Origin: Calothrix sp. NIES-2098
Lineage (GTDB): Bacteria; Cyanobacteriota; Cyanobacteriia; Cyanobacteriales; Nostocaceae
DNA length: 64,000 bases
Assembly: GCA_002368175.1 (NCBI GenBank)
Contig: AP018172.1
Coordinates: 5,707,001-5,771,000 of the forward strand
Reading direction: 5' to 3'
How positions within the stretch are numbered: position 1 is the first letter of the stretch; each line of letters begins with the position of its first letter. The translations under genes were made by a program, and so were the position numbers. Below are positions 18,573 to 27,803 of the stretch, one piece after another. The notes beneath the pieces were generated by a model that was not told the origin of the DNA, did no database searches, and was given only the letters and a program-made list of their open reading frames with translations.

Positions 18573-20411
18573 TTATCTTTGTTTAAGGTACTGGAGAATA
18601 CCGCGAGCGATCGCTTCCGCCATTTGATTTTGATACATTAAAGTTTGTAATTTAGCAACATCCTCTCGACCAGTTAAATAGCCTGTTTCTACAAGAATCG
18701 AAGGCATAGAACTTTTTCTGAGGACATAAAACCTGGCTCGCCTTACTCCTCGGTCTCTGACATTCAAATTTTGCAGAATGCTGTTATGAACAGTGCGAGC
18801 TAGACCTAGACCATTGTCGTAATAATACGTTTCTAAGCCACTCACATCCGGACGCCCCGCACCTGCTGAATTGGCATGAATGCTTACAAATACGCTAGCA
18901 TTTGCTTTCTCTGCCATTTCTACTCGTCCTTGCAGGCTGACGAAATAGTCAGCTTTTCTGGTCATGATTACTTGCACGCCATTTTGCTGCAAAACCTCTG
19001 CCACTCTTGCGCCAATGGGTAGGATAATATCCTTCTCGCGTACTCCACCAATACCAATAGCTCCTGGGTCTTTGCCACCGTGACCTGGGTCAATTATGAC
19101 TAGCGCTCGTCCATTAAGAATCGGGGAACGCGAACCAGGTTGAGATATAGGTGGTAGAGAACTGTTGGGGTCTGGCAATGTGCCACGATTTGGTGGTGGT
19201 AGAGGTGGTAATCCAATAGGAGGCCTAACGACTTGAGAAGATCGTTGTAATTGCAGAGTCAAAAACTGGTTATTCTGGTTGAGTTCACCAATTCTGACTC
19301 CGGCGGCGGGTTGAACGAAAACCACAACCGAATTTGGTTCTTGCGGTTGTAAGCGGATGCGCAAAATCGGGCTAGTCGCATCTAAACTGGGGCCATTGAC
19401 TCTGGGAGCTAACTTTGCATTGGCAATTGTAATTCGGAACAGACCCGTGCTGCGATCCCAACCACTGGTTGCAGATACAGCTTGGTCAGCGCGAATCAAC
19501 AATTGGCTGCCATTGCCAGCAAGTTCGACAGATTGAATTGTCGCTGGCGAGTCAGTTGATGTTCTCGGCAGTTGAGTGGTATTTCCGGGTAATCTGACTA
19601 CACCACCACTATTGGGCAGAACCACAAATCCACCCACACTGCTAGTGCTTGCCCGCCAATCGGGACTGTTGCTGTCTAGCTTCAGCGTCATCCGCGCCAC
19701 TGGTGGTTGTGCTTGTAATTGACTAAACAGGATGCGATTGACACCATAGCGATTAATTAACACATCCCGTTGCGCTAATTTTGGTGATAAAGACGCACCT
19801 GTAATGTCAATATTAACTGTTCTTTGATCTTCTGTTCGATTCACCTGGATTTTGGGATTTGCACCACTGGTACGAACGAAAAACCCATCTCCTGTTACTC
19901 GTAAGTTCTCTATTTGAGTTGCTCCGTCTGTCGTGTTCAAACCTTGAGACAACTCAGGTTTGGTGACAGAGTCTAGATTTAATACACTAGAAACACTATT
20001 AGTAGAATTTGCTACTTTATCAACATCTGGCCTTGGTAATTTTACAAGCCAGCGGCTGTCTGTGATGCTGATAAATTTGACCTGTTGCGGGTCTAGGGTA
20101 TAACCAGGAGTAAGTTCGACAACTATGCGGGTTGTCTCTTTATCAAACTGTCCAACACGAATCGAACGAATTGCCCCACTTAATGGTTGTGTTACTTGTG
20201 GACGACCAAATACAGTTTGTGGCAAATCAATTACTAAACGGGTGGGGTTGAAGATGAGTTGTGCCTTTGGTTGTACAGCACCTGCGGTATTGATTTCTAG
20301 CTGGTTTTGATTGGTATCAAAACGCCAAGAGTCCAGCCTTGCTGCTAAAGTTGGTGACGCTAGCAATAAGATAGTTCCCAAAGTACCAGGTAGTAACCAG
20401 TGTAATGTCAC
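18573..20411 (-). CDS. amiC1: AMIN-domain N-acetylmuramoyl-L-alanine amidase (AmiC1)
   Basis: A 612-residue paralogue of the neighbouring amidase, with the same plan: signal peptide (cleaved near PTLA), AMIN domain 1 (about 25-130), AMIN domain 2 (about 165-395), a short Pro-rich linker and Amidase_3 (about 435-612). Catalytic features include VIIDPGHGGKDPGA, REKDI, VSIHANS and SILVETGYLTG. The linker between the AMIN domains is about 30 residues shorter than in amiC2. It would be the upstream gene of the pair, matching amiC1 (hcwA, alr0092) of Anabaena, where mutants fail in heterocyst maturation or cell communication. The catalytic domains of the two paralogues are clearly diverged, while the middle is almost identical in DNA. 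Confidence 0.93.
   Translation of the reverse strand: MTLHWLLPGTLGTILLLASPTLAARLDSWRFDTNQNQLEINTAGAVQPKAQLIFNPTRLVIDLPQTVFGRPQVTQPLSGAIRSIRVGQFDKETTRIVVELTPGYTLDPQQVKFISITDSRWLVKLPRPDVDKVANSTNSVSSVLNLDSVTKPELSQGLNTTDGATQIENLRVTGDGFFVRTSGANPKIQVNRTEDQRTVNIDITGASLSPKLAQRDVLINRYGVNRILFSQLQAQPPVARMTLKLDSNSPDWRASTSSVGGFVVLPNSGGVVRLPGNTTQLPRTSTDSPATIQSVELAGNGSQLLIRADQAVSATSGWDRSTGLFRITIANAKLAPRVNGPSLDATSPILRIRLQPQEPNSVVVFVQPAAGVRIGELNQNNQFLTLQLQRSSQVVRPPIGLPPLPPPNRGTLPDPNSSLPPISQPGSRSPILNGRALVIIDPGHGGKDPGAIGIGGVREKDIILPIGARVAEVLQQNGVQVIMTRKADYFVSLQGRVEMAEKANASVFVSIHANSAGAGRPDVSGLETYYYDNGLGLARTVHNSILQNLNVRDRGVRRARFYVLRKSSMPSILVETGYLTGREDVAKLQTLMYQNQMAEAIARGILQYLKQR
19297..19937 (-). repeat. 641-bp near-identical block shared with amiC2
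   Basis: Partner of the block at 16440-17080. Identity stops abruptly at both ends, with diverged coding sequence on each side, as expected of a gene-conversion tract. Confidence 0.9.
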
Positions 20412-21125
20412 AATTTTTTCTCTTGATTCGCATTCATAGAAGTAGTCAATATTTCAACATATTGGTAAATGGGCACACTTTTACCACCTCAAGTTAGCTT
20501 TAATGTCTGCTTGACCTTTAAAACTATGATCGCGACATATACAATAGAGTGTAATTTTATACTTTAATCTCATTTCTTCTATGCAGTTAGCGCTGAGAAA
20601 TTCAATTCGAAAAGCATTAGGTAAAGACGACAAAGGATAACCAGACTTAACTTTAACTAGTAAATCTCAATCAGTAAAATTGACCTGATTTTCAGAAGTT
20701 TATTGGAGATGGGCGATCGCTACCTCAAGTATCAACTTCCAATTACTATCAACATGATGTGGTTAGGCTGGCGAGTTAATTCCTAATTGCTGAACAATGA
20801 CTAAAGTTAGGATGAGAAAATACAGAAAAGCTGTAACCCTAGAACATTTTGAATGCTGAATTGGATAACAAAAAATCAAAATTGACAATCTTAGGGGACG
20901 GAGATTTGGCACGAGAAGTTTCCTATGAGCATAGAAAAATCCTGAAGTTACTCGGAGAATACTGACACAGAATGGTATGTAACTCACACCTATAGCAATA
21001 TCTGAAGAAAAGTCACTACGTGTCTGCGCAACTAGCGACTGAGTTCTGAATGATTCCGATTCAGAACTCAGTCTTAATCTACCTCAAGAGGCAATGAACA
21101 GGGTGTTTTTACCTAAGATATGCAC
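20412..21125. other. Gap upstream of amiC1
   Basis: 714 bp without a supported gene. The first part should carry the amiC1 promoter. A 74-codon frame on the minus strand at 20763-20987 shows no family features. A near-terminal hairpin at 21037-21073 is listed separately. Confidence 0.55.
21037..21073. terminator. Perfect 15-bp inverted repeat, likely terminator
   Basis: GACTGAGTTCTGAAT at 21037-21051 pairs perfectly with 21059-21073 around a 7-base loop. It lies about 50 bp beyond the stop of the minus-strand antiporter gene. No long T run follows on the minus strand, so its role as terminator is plausible but unproven. The same TGAGTTCTGA word also appears in a looser pair at 3432-3510. Confidence 0.55.
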
Positions 21126-22604
21126 TCAACTTTCCTGAGAATCAGGAGATGATTCCAAAATACCAGCATCGCTTGACTTTGAGACAAGCAATTGAGGTGT
21201 TTCTATTGTCAAGGATGGAGCCGAAGCACCATCTAAAATCAATTGATCTGAGTCTGTTGAGACGTTATCTGTATCGGGAAAGACAAATCGTAACAAGGGA
21301 GGAGCTAAAAAGGTTGTCAGTATTACCATCATGATAATTGCTGCACCCAGGGGTTTGGAGAGCGCACCACTAGCAGCACCAACACCAGCAAATACTAATC
21401 CAACTTCGCCTCTGGGAATCATCCCCACACCAATTGCCAAACGGTTGATTTGTGGTTGCCCAAACACCGTTAAGCCTGTGATAACTTTACCAACGATCGC
21501 TACGGCAATCAGGAAAGATGCCATAACTAAACCTTCCCGATTGCTAGGGATTGCTGGGTTCAATACGCCTAAATCAGTTTTTGCGCCCACAGCTACAAAG
21601 AAAATGGGCACTAACATATCAGCAATAGGAATGACTTGCTTTTGCAGTTCTTTGCGCTTATCTGTCTCTTCCAAGACTAAACCAGCAGCAAACGCTCCCA
21701 GAATTGCTTCCAACTGAATCACAGCCGCAAGATATGCCATCACAAACGCAAAGATGAATGCTGGTATGACCAACTCACCTCGTGTTTTTAGGCGATCGAC
21801 GATCGCAACAAAAGTCTTATTGAAAACATTACCCAGTAGGATAGCACCCACTAGAAAAGCAGTGGCACTGATAATGAGATAAATGACTTTAGTCACATCT
21901 ACCTCACCATCTTTAGCAAGACTAGCAACTACAGCCAAGACAATAATTCCCAGTACATCATCAATTACAGCAGCACCGAGAATAATCTGCCCTTCTTTAG
22001 AATTGAGACGCCCCAGTTCTGAAAGTACCTTAGAAGTGATACCAATACTAGTAGCAGTCAAAGCCGCCCCAGCAAAAATTGCAGGTACAGCACCAATACC
22101 AAACAAAGTCATCAACCCAATAGTACCTGCCGCAAAGGGTGCTGCTACTCCCACTATTGCCACGATAGTAGCTTGGATGCCAACTGCCATTAAGTCTTTT
22201 AAGTTTGACTCCAAACCAATTTCAAATAGCAGGATAATCACACCCAGTTCTGACAAAACAGAAATGACCTCTGACTGTGCGTTAAATACTCCATCAGCGG
22301 CTTGGGGAGTCAACCCAGCAGTGCTGCGCAGAAAGGAAATAATTAAGGAACTAGAACTATCTGTACCAGCTTCTGGAAACACCACAAGATGCAAAACAGA
22401 TATGCCAATAATTACACCACCTACGAGTTCGCCTAAAACAGGCGGTAAACCGACCCGATTTGATAACTCCCCACCAACTTTGCTAGCGAGGTAGATGACC
22501 ACTAAGCTCAGTAGCACCGCTGCTACTACCATTGAGCTATCTGCTGTTTCTGTTGTGCTTGCCAACAGAGGAAAAGAGAAGTTCATTGCATCTAAAAACT
22601 GCAT
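21126..22604 (-). CDS. Cation:proton antiporter (CPA2/NapA-KefB type)
   Basis: A 492-residue Na+/H+ exchanger-family membrane protein with about 12-13 helices. Seen are VGLPPVLGELVGGVIIG (helix 2 motif), LFEIGLESNL, the paired acidic residues in AAVIDDVLGIIVLA (the ion-binding Asp-Asp typical of NapA-type antiporters), and GMIPRGEVGLVFAGVG. The C-terminal tail of about 60 residues is polar and low in complexity. Such proteins export Na+ (or K+) from the cytoplasm or thylakoid lumen. There is no fused TrkA-N or USP domain. It has a 500-bp gap upstream and no operon partner. Confidence 0.9.
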   Translation of the reverse strand: MQFLDAMNFSFPLLASTTETADSSMVVAAVLLSLVVIYLASKVGGELSNRVGLPPVLGELVGGVIIGISVLHLVVFPEAGTDSSSSLIISFLRSTAGLTPQAADGVFNAQSEVISVLSELGVIILLFEIGLESNLKDLMAVGIQATIVAIVGVAAPFAAGTIGLMTLFGIGAVPAIFAGAALTATSIGITSKVLSELGRLNSKEGQIILGAAVIDDVLGIIVLAVVASLAKDGEVDVTKVIYLIISATAFLVGAILLGNVFNKTFVAIVDRLKTRGELVIPAFIFAFVMAYLAAVIQLEAILGAFAAGLVLEETDKRKELQKQVIPIADMLVPIFFVAVGAKTDLGVLNPAIPSNREGLVMASFLIAVAIVGKVITGLTVFGQPQINRLAIGVGMIPRGEVGLVFAGVGAASGALSKPLGAAIIMMVILTTFLAPPLLRFVFPDTDNVSTDSDQLILDGASAPSLTIETPQLLVSKSSDAGILESSPDSQES

Positions 22605-23101
22605 TGGTTCTGTGAAAATCCTTCTCTTTATTTTTACTCTTTTATCGAAAAGAGCTTTTTGGAGATTTTCGGTAAATTAATCTGAGTTCGATTTTGTCAC
22701 CAGGAAAGTACGAAGCAATCCAACACTTGTATGGGCAATCAGCTAAATGTATGTTCTCGTGAGATTATCAAGGTCTCACGACCTGACTACAAAGGATTAA
22801 ACTCTCGTTCTCAGTTCTGGTAGAAATAATTGTTGAGTTTTGTTTTCAGCAGCCAATATACCATCAAACAATTTCCTCAATTTTTCGGCTGCTGTTTTAA
22901 GTTTCAAAAAATGTAACCATTCCAGCTTTTAACTGTAGCAGTGTCACAGTGGAAATACACAAATCGTATCTACTCAATTCATGAGAATTGTGCAAATCTC
23001 TTGATGGCGGTTAACTGTTAAAAGTTGACCGTTAAATTTGAATTGTTAGATCGGCTTGATGACAAATAACCGTAGATAATTTTCCGAGGAGTGCAAATCT
23101 T
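22605..23101. other. Divergent promoter region
   Basis: 497 bp between the divergent antiporter and SIMPL genes. No gene. It holds a loose inverted repeat (cagcagcc at about 22848 and ggctgctg at about 22888), and promoters for both genes are expected. Confidence 0.5.
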
Positions 23102-23851
23102 ATGGATAGAGCCGCTTTATCAGGTTCTCAGTTTCGTATTGGCAAATTCTGGCAAAGTTTACCTTTAGCTTTGCTCATGTGTGTAAGTTTTTCTATGCCA
23201 AGCTTGGCCCAAGAAAAAGAAAAGTTGTCGCATACACTGACAGTTAGCGGTCGGGGTATGGAAACAATTCCGACTACTCTGTCTCTTGTTAATTTAGGGG
23301 TAGAAATTCAGGGTAAAACAGCAGAGGAAGTACAGCAAGAAGCAGCTCGCAGGTCATCAGCTGTGGTTGCTTTACTGAAGAGCCGTAATGTAGAGAAGTT
23401 ACAAACTACAGGTATCCGTCTTAACCCAGTTTATAGCTATACCAATAATGTGCAGCGAATTACTGGGTATGCTGCTAGTAATACTGTAAGTTTTCGGATT
23501 GCCACAGAAAAAGCTGGTACATTGTTGGATGAAGCCGTGAAAGCTGGTGCAACGCAAATTAATGGTATTAGTTTTGTGGCTAGTGATGAAGCGATCGCAT
23601 CTGCACAAAAACAAGCATTGAGAGAAGCCACCCAAGACGCCCAAGCTCAAGCAGAAGCTGTTTTCAGCGCTTTGGGTTTGAAGTCTAAAGAAGTGGTGAA
23701 TATTCAAGTCAACGCTGCTAGTGCGCCGCCACCACCCCCTGTATTAATGCGTGCTGAAGCGATGAAGGTGAGTAATGCGGATGTATCTACTCCAATTATT
23801 GGCGGCGAACAGCAAGTAGAAGCATCAGTGACGTTGCAAATTAGCTATTAG
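23102..23851 (+). CDS. SIMPL domain (DUF541) periplasmic protein
   Basis: A 249-residue exported protein. A signal peptide occupies about residues 1-36 (positively charged start, hydrophobic LALLMCVSFSMPSLA). A SIMPL/DUF541 domain fills the rest, with the typical LTVSGRGMETIPTTLSLVNL start, VEKLQTTGIRLNPVYSYTNN, and AVKAGATQINGISFVASDE. A Pro stretch (APPPPPV) precedes the last strand. The biochemical role of SIMPL proteins is unclear; some relate to oxidative stress or outer-membrane quality. A purine-rich site (gaggag) lies 10 bp before the ATG. The gene is terminated by a long hairpin shared with convergent ssb. Confidence 0.9.
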   Translation: MDRAALSGSQFRIGKFWQSLPLALLMCVSFSMPSLAQEKEKLSHTLTVSGRGMETIPTTLSLVNLGVEIQGKTAEEVQQEAARRSSAVVALLKSRNVEKLQTTGIRLNPVYSYTNNVQRITGYAASNTVSFRIATEKAGTLLDEAVKAGATQINGISFVASDEAIASAQKQALREATQDAQAQAEAVFSALGLKSKEVVNIQVNAASAPPPPPVLMRAEAMKVSNADVSTPIIGGEQQVEASVTLQISY

Positions 23852-23901
23852 TCAAGAGTCCAGAGTCAAGAGTCCATAGCATTCGACTCTGGACTCTTGA
23901 C
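23851..23901. terminator. 17-bp bidirectional hairpin between the SIMPL gene and ssb
   Basis: GTCAAGAGTCCAGAGTC at 23851-23867 pairs perfectly with 23885-23901. T-rich DNA follows on the plus strand (cttttgac). It is built from gtcaaga-type repeat units and starts right at the stop codon of the upstream gene, 14 bp from the ssb stop. Confidence 0.8.
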
Positions 23902-23915
23902 TTTTGACCAAACCT

Positions 23916-24278
23916 TTAGAAATTTTCTGGCGAAAAATCTCCACCTCCGCCCTCACTATCACGCTTAGAACCTAATAAATCGAGTTGGTCTACCTGGATA
24001 ACTGGTGATGAACGGGTGGTTCCAGAGTTGCGATCGCTCCATCTGTCAAACTTTAAAGAACCTTTGACAGCAATTTGACGCCCCTTAGTTACATAATTAC
24101 CTGCTATCTCTGCCGTCTTACCCCATAATTCTAAATTGAACCAGTCTGTATGTTCCCCATCTCTAGTGCGTCGATTAACAGCTAGTGTTAATTTACATAC
24201 AACCTTACCAGAATCAAAATATGTAAGACTTGGGTCGCCGCCTACACGACCAATTAGAGTGACAACATTAATGCTCAT
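23916..24278 (-). CDS. ssb: Single-stranded DNA-binding protein (short form)
   Basis: A 120-residue OB-fold SSB: MSINVVTLIGRVGGDPSLTY, LTLAVNRRTRDGEHTDWFNL, WGKTAEIAGNYVTKGRQIAVKGSLKFDRW. It is much shorter than typical bacterial SSB because the acidic C-terminal tail is brief and ends SPENF rather than the usual DDDIPF. That tail normally recruits other replication proteins. Short SSBs of this kind occur next to mreB in Anabaena. The gene is divergent from mreB. Confidence 0.93.
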   Translation of the reverse strand: MSINVVTLIGRVGGDPSLTYFDSGKVVCKLTLAVNRRTRDGEHTDWFNLELWGKTAEIAGNYVTKGRQIAVKGSLKFDRWSDRNSGTTRSSPVIQVDQLDLLGSKRDSEGGGGDFSPENF

Positions 24279-24612
24279 GTGCGTTACCTTTCAGTACATA
24301 CGTACTTATTTATCTTGAATTCCATGATAGCGAATTGTGAAACTATTGAAAATATGTTAAAGATTTAGCAATATAGTTGTGTTTAAAAATGATACAAATT
24401 ACCTGGGATAAAGTAGAAAACTATACGGATATACTGACTAAGTCAGAGAAGATCGGAAATTAGAGGTCTGAAAATACAATAAAGATTCTCAAAAGTTATC
24501 CAAAAAAATAGCCAGCTTTACTGGACTCAGGTTCAAAAACATAATAGAATCCAGCACGATTAACTCTTACCGTCGTAGTCATCAAGTATCGCAAATAGGG
24601 GGCGTAGGACGC
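24279..24612. other. Divergent promoter region between ssb and mreB
   Basis: 334 bp, AT-rich, no gene seen. It must carry promoters for ssb (minus) and the mreBCD operon (plus). Confidence 0.5.
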
Positions 24613-25656
24613 GTGGGTCTTTTCAGGAACTTTCGCTCATCGTGGGATATGGGTATCGACCTCGGTACTGCTAATACCCTCGTTTATGTATCTGGTAAAG
24701 GTATTGTACTCCAAGAACCTTCGGTTGTTGCCATCGATCAAAATGAAAAGATCGCACTGGCAGTAGGAGAAGATGCCAAAAAAATGCTCGGTCGCACACC
24801 AGGAAATGTGGTAGCTCTCAGACCTCTGCGCGATGGGGTTATTGCTGATTTTGACACAGCCGAGCTGATGTTAAAAAGCTTTATTCAACGTGTGAATGAA
24901 GGTAAGTCTCTGATTTTACCTCGAATTGTCATTGGTATTCCTAGCGGTGTTACAGGGGTAGAAAGACGGGCTGTAATGGATGCAGCTTCCCAAGCTGGAG
25001 CCAGAGAAGTTTATTTAATTGATGAACCAGTAGCCGCCGCCATTGGTGCAGGGCTACCAGTTGCCGAACCGACTGGCAACATGATCATCGATATTGGTGG
25101 TGGTACAACAGAAGTTGCAGTACTCAGCCTTCAAGGTACAGTACTGAGCGAGTCAGTACGGATTGCTGGTGATGAACTTACCGAAGCAATTCTGCAATAC
25201 ATGAAGAAAGTTCATAATTTGGTGATTGGGGAACGTACTGCTGAGGACATTAAGATTCGCATCGGCTCTGCTTATCCCACCAATGACGATCATGAAGCGA
25301 TGATGGAAGTCCGAGGCTTACATTTGCTTTCTGGTTTACCGCGAACTGTGACTATTAAAGGCCCGGAAATTCGTGAAAGTATGCTGGAACCGCTATCAGT
25401 AATTATCGAAGCGGTGAAGCGAACACTAGAACGCACACCACCCGAACTAGCAGCAGACATTATCGATCGGGGAATTATGCTGGCTGGTGGTGGTGCTTTG
25501 CTTAAGGGCATAGATACTCTCATTAGCCATGAAACAGGTATCGTCACACACATTGCTGCCGATCCTTTATGTTGTGTGGTATTGGGAACAGGTCGTGTTT
25601 TGGAAAACTTCAAACAACTGGAACGGGTATTCAGCGGTCGTTCGCGTAATATGTAG
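24613..25656 (+). CDS. mreB: Rod shape-determining protein MreB
   Basis: A 347-residue bacterial actin homologue, starting at a GTG (MGLFRNFRSSWDMGIDLGTA). The actin-fold ATP-binding motifs are present: phosphate 1 DMGIDLGTANTLVY, phosphate 2 NMIIDIGGGTTEVAV, and adenosine motif IMLAGGGALLKGID. MreB forms membrane-associated filaments that direct lateral wall synthesis. In filamentous cyanobacteria it governs cell shape. It is the first gene of mreB-mreC-mreD. An 11-bp inverted repeat lies in the 119-bp gap before mreC and might tune expression within the operon. Confidence 0.98.
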   Translation: MGLFRNFRSSWDMGIDLGTANTLVYVSGKGIVLQEPSVVAIDQNEKIALAVGEDAKKMLGRTPGNVVALRPLRDGVIADFDTAELMLKSFIQRVNEGKSLILPRIVIGIPSGVTGVERRAVMDAASQAGAREVYLIDEPVAAAIGAGLPVAEPTGNMIIDIGGGTTEVAVLSLQGTVLSESVRIAGDELTEAILQYMKKVHNLVIGERTAEDIKIRIGSAYPTNDDHEAMMEVRGLHLLSGLPRTVTIKGPEIRESMLEPLSVIIEAVKRTLERTPPELAADIIDRGIMLAGGGALLKGIDTLISHETGIVTHIAADPLCCVVLGTGRVLENFKQLERVFSGRSRNM

Positions 25657-25660
25657 CAAA

Positions 25661-25708
25661 AATATCAGATATTGGATTCTGTACACGTAGAATTCACTAT
25701 CTGATATT
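25661..25708 (+). promoter_or_regulatory. Inverted repeat between mreB and mreC
   Basis: AATATCAGATA (25661-25671) pairs with TATCTGATATT (25698-25708), followed by gggtttta. It could act as an attenuator or as an RNA-stabilising hairpin at the mreB 3' end. The T run is short, so full termination is doubtful. Confidence 0.5.
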
Positions 25709-25775
25709 GGGTTTTATATAAATAGAACCTTGGATTCACAAAAAATTAACAATATAAAAATTAAGGTATGGATAG

Positions 25776-26591
25776 ATGGTTTTATCACGTCGTTGGTGGG
25801 ATCGGAAGAGCCTACAAATTGGATTAATTGTACTGGCGTTAGGTAGTGCTTGGGTACTGCGGCAAACCCAAGGTACAGCTCTGCTGGAGATGTATCAAGG
25901 AATTGCTCGGCCATTGCAAATGTTGCAAGCAGGGCCAACACCCGAAGAACGGCTGAGAGATGCGCGGTCATTAGAATTGCAAGCGCGCATTACAGATCTA
26001 GAAAGCCAAAATCAAAAGTTACAAAACTTACTAGGCTATGTAGAAAAAGAGCCAATTTCATCGCGCCCAATTCCTGCACGGGTAGTAGGACGCAGCGCCG
26101 ATCACTGGTGGCAGCAAATTACTCTAGATCGCGGTGCCAACTCCGGAATTAAAGAAGGCTTTATAGTCAAGGCAGAAGGTGGATTAGTCGGTTTAGTAGA
26201 GACTGTTACTCCTAATACTAGCCGCGTGTTACTGATCAGTGACCTCAAAAGCCAAGTGGGTGTAACAGTTAGTCGCACATCAGCTAAAGGCGTCTTGCGG
26301 GGAGATGCTTCGGCTGAAGCTGTACTGGAATTTTATGAAAAAGTTCCCAATGTCAAAGTTGGTGATTTTGTCTCCACATCAACTTACAGTCAGAAGTTTC
26401 CTTCTGGTTTAGCGGTTGGAAGAATTAAATCTCTGGATTTAAAGAAGCTTCCGGCTTCAGTTGCCAAAGTTGAACTTTTTCCACCGATTCGGTCATTAGA
26501 TTGGGTGGCTGTCTATCCAAAACCAGAAAACCCAATCCCAGAGGGAGAAAATCCCCAGCCGACGAACCCACAACCGCAAAAGTCTAACTAA
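25776..26591 (+). CDS. mreC: Rod shape-determining protein MreC
   Basis: A 271-residue MreC: a short cytoplasmic basic start (MVLSRRWWDRKS), one membrane helix (LQIGLIVLALGSAWVL), a coiled coil (about 60-90, LRDARSLELQARITDLESQN), and the periplasmic beta-barrel pair including VVGRSADHWWQQITLDRGAN and SRVLLISDLKSQVGV. The C-terminal tail is rich in Pro, Asn and Gln. MreC links MreB filaments to PBP2/RodA in the periplasm. It is the second gene of the mre operon; mreD starts 24 bp later. Confidence 0.96.
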   Translation: MVLSRRWWDRKSLQIGLIVLALGSAWVLRQTQGTALLEMYQGIARPLQMLQAGPTPEERLRDARSLELQARITDLESQNQKLQNLLGYVEKEPISSRPIPARVVGRSADHWWQQITLDRGANSGIKEGFIVKAEGGLVGLVETVTPNTSRVLLISDLKSQVGVTVSRTSAKGVLRGDASAEAVLEFYEKVPNVKVGDFVSTSTYSQKFPSGLAVGRIKSLDLKKLPASVAKVELFPPIRSLDWVAVYPKPENPIPEGENPQPTNPQPQKSN

Positions 26592-26615
26592 ACTCCCCAA
26601 AGCTGTTGCAACACT

Positions 26616-27233
26616 ATGAAGATCCCTGCATTCACTGGTCGCCGACAAAAAAAGTCAAAATCGCCAGCGCGGAAATCCAGAATTAAAATCCCGCCGATCG
26701 CACGTTGGAATCCGCGCACGCGTCAGTTTGTGGATTGGTCAGTAACAGTAGGATCTGTGTTGTTATGTTTGCTGATGTTGCCAACCCGCTTACCAGGAAT
26801 GGAATTGTTGGGGATTGGGCCGAACTGGTTGTTAATTTGGGTGGTGGCTTGGAGTGTTAAGCGCACAGTTTGGTCTGGGTTATTCGCAGGTGTAGTTCTG
26901 GGGCTACTTCAAGATGGAATGACATCGCCTAGCCCCACTCATGCTATATCACTGGGGATAGTAGGGATGTTAACTGGCTTAATTCAGAAGCAGCGTTTTA
27001 TTGAGGAAGATTTTATTTCGATCGCGTTAATTGTCTTTGTGATGGCGTTTGTTGCAGAGACAATTTTTGGGGTGGAATTAAGCTTGATGGGCGATCGCAA
27101 AACAGAATACATCTGGACATATTATCAGCGTGTTGCCTTAGCTTCTGCGATCCTCAGCAGTCTTTGGGCACCTGTGGTTTATTATCCCCTGAATCGTTGG
27201 TGGGAAGAAATGAAATTGTTCGAGCAATCTTAA
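26616..27233 (+). CDS. mreD: Rod shape-determining protein MreD
   Basis: A 205-residue integral membrane protein. A basic N-terminal extension (about 1-45: RRQKKSKSPARKSRIK) precedes five to six hydrophobic helices, including VGSVLLCLLMLPTRLPG, LLIWVVAWSVKRTVWSGLFA and SIALIVFVMAFVAETIF. MreD is poorly conserved; the call rests on topology, size and its place 24 bp after mreC. A strong terminator about 80 bp downstream closes the operon. Confidence 0.93.
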   Translation: MKIPAFTGRRQKKSKSPARKSRIKIPPIARWNPRTRQFVDWSVTVGSVLLCLLMLPTRLPGMELLGIGPNWLLIWVVAWSVKRTVWSGLFAGVVLGLLQDGMTSPSPTHAISLGIVGMLTGLIQKQRFIEEDFISIALIVFVMAFVAETIFGVELSLMGDRKTEYIWTYYQRVALASAILSSLWAPVVYYPLNRWWEEMKLFEQS

Positions 27234-27803
27234 ATTTGCTCTGCCAATTAGTTTTTAGGTGTAGCCGAGATTAGGGAAAACACAATTTTGCAAGTCAATA
27301 AACCAAGCTGGGGGCACAACAATGTTGTGTCCTTTTGATTTTTCAGCAACATTCAGGCTTGGAAGTGCAACGTTCTCGTTCTGAACTATTTTGATACATA
27401 GGTAGATAATATTATTGTGCTATTACCCAATTGTGCTGAACCATGCCTAATTTCTGCGTCTAAATTGCGATGTGCGATCGCCTTCAATTACAAATTCAAT
27501 AAATGGGCAAAAATCTTTACAGTCATTGGGAGCAAAGCGTTCGCGTAGCGTCTCGAAGAGAAGCAATCCCAGCCCACAGCACATCCTCAAACACTGAACA
27601 ATAGTATTGACAATAGTTATCTATGAAGGCTACTGTGCTTACTGCTTGTCTGTGCGGCGTAACCATCTATGTTACTTACTCCGTGTTTCTTCCTGATTAT
27701 ACTTTCCCCGTAGTCACAAAAGAAGGATTACAGATTAATCTGTGAGGATTAGCTTTTAATTTTGCAGATATACCCCAATAATGGCTTCTCGATCGCAAGT
27801 AAC
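27234..27803. other. Gap after mreBCD
   Basis: 570 bp without a supported gene. It contains the mre terminator at its left end and, at about 27527-27570, a dispersed-repeat fragment (gcgttcgcgtagcgtctcgaagag) frequent in Nostoc genomes. A short frame starting at 27622 (MKATVLTACLCG) is only about 40 codons long and unsupported. Confidence 0.55.
27310..27343 (+). terminator. Terminator of the mreBCD operon
   Basis: GGGGCACAAC pairs with GTTGTGTCC around an aat loop (about 27311-27332, one G-T pair), followed by ttttgattttt. Confidence 0.85.

Noticed and set aside
20763..20987. 74-codon frame upstream of amiC1
   Set aside because: No family features, and it sits in the expected promoter region.
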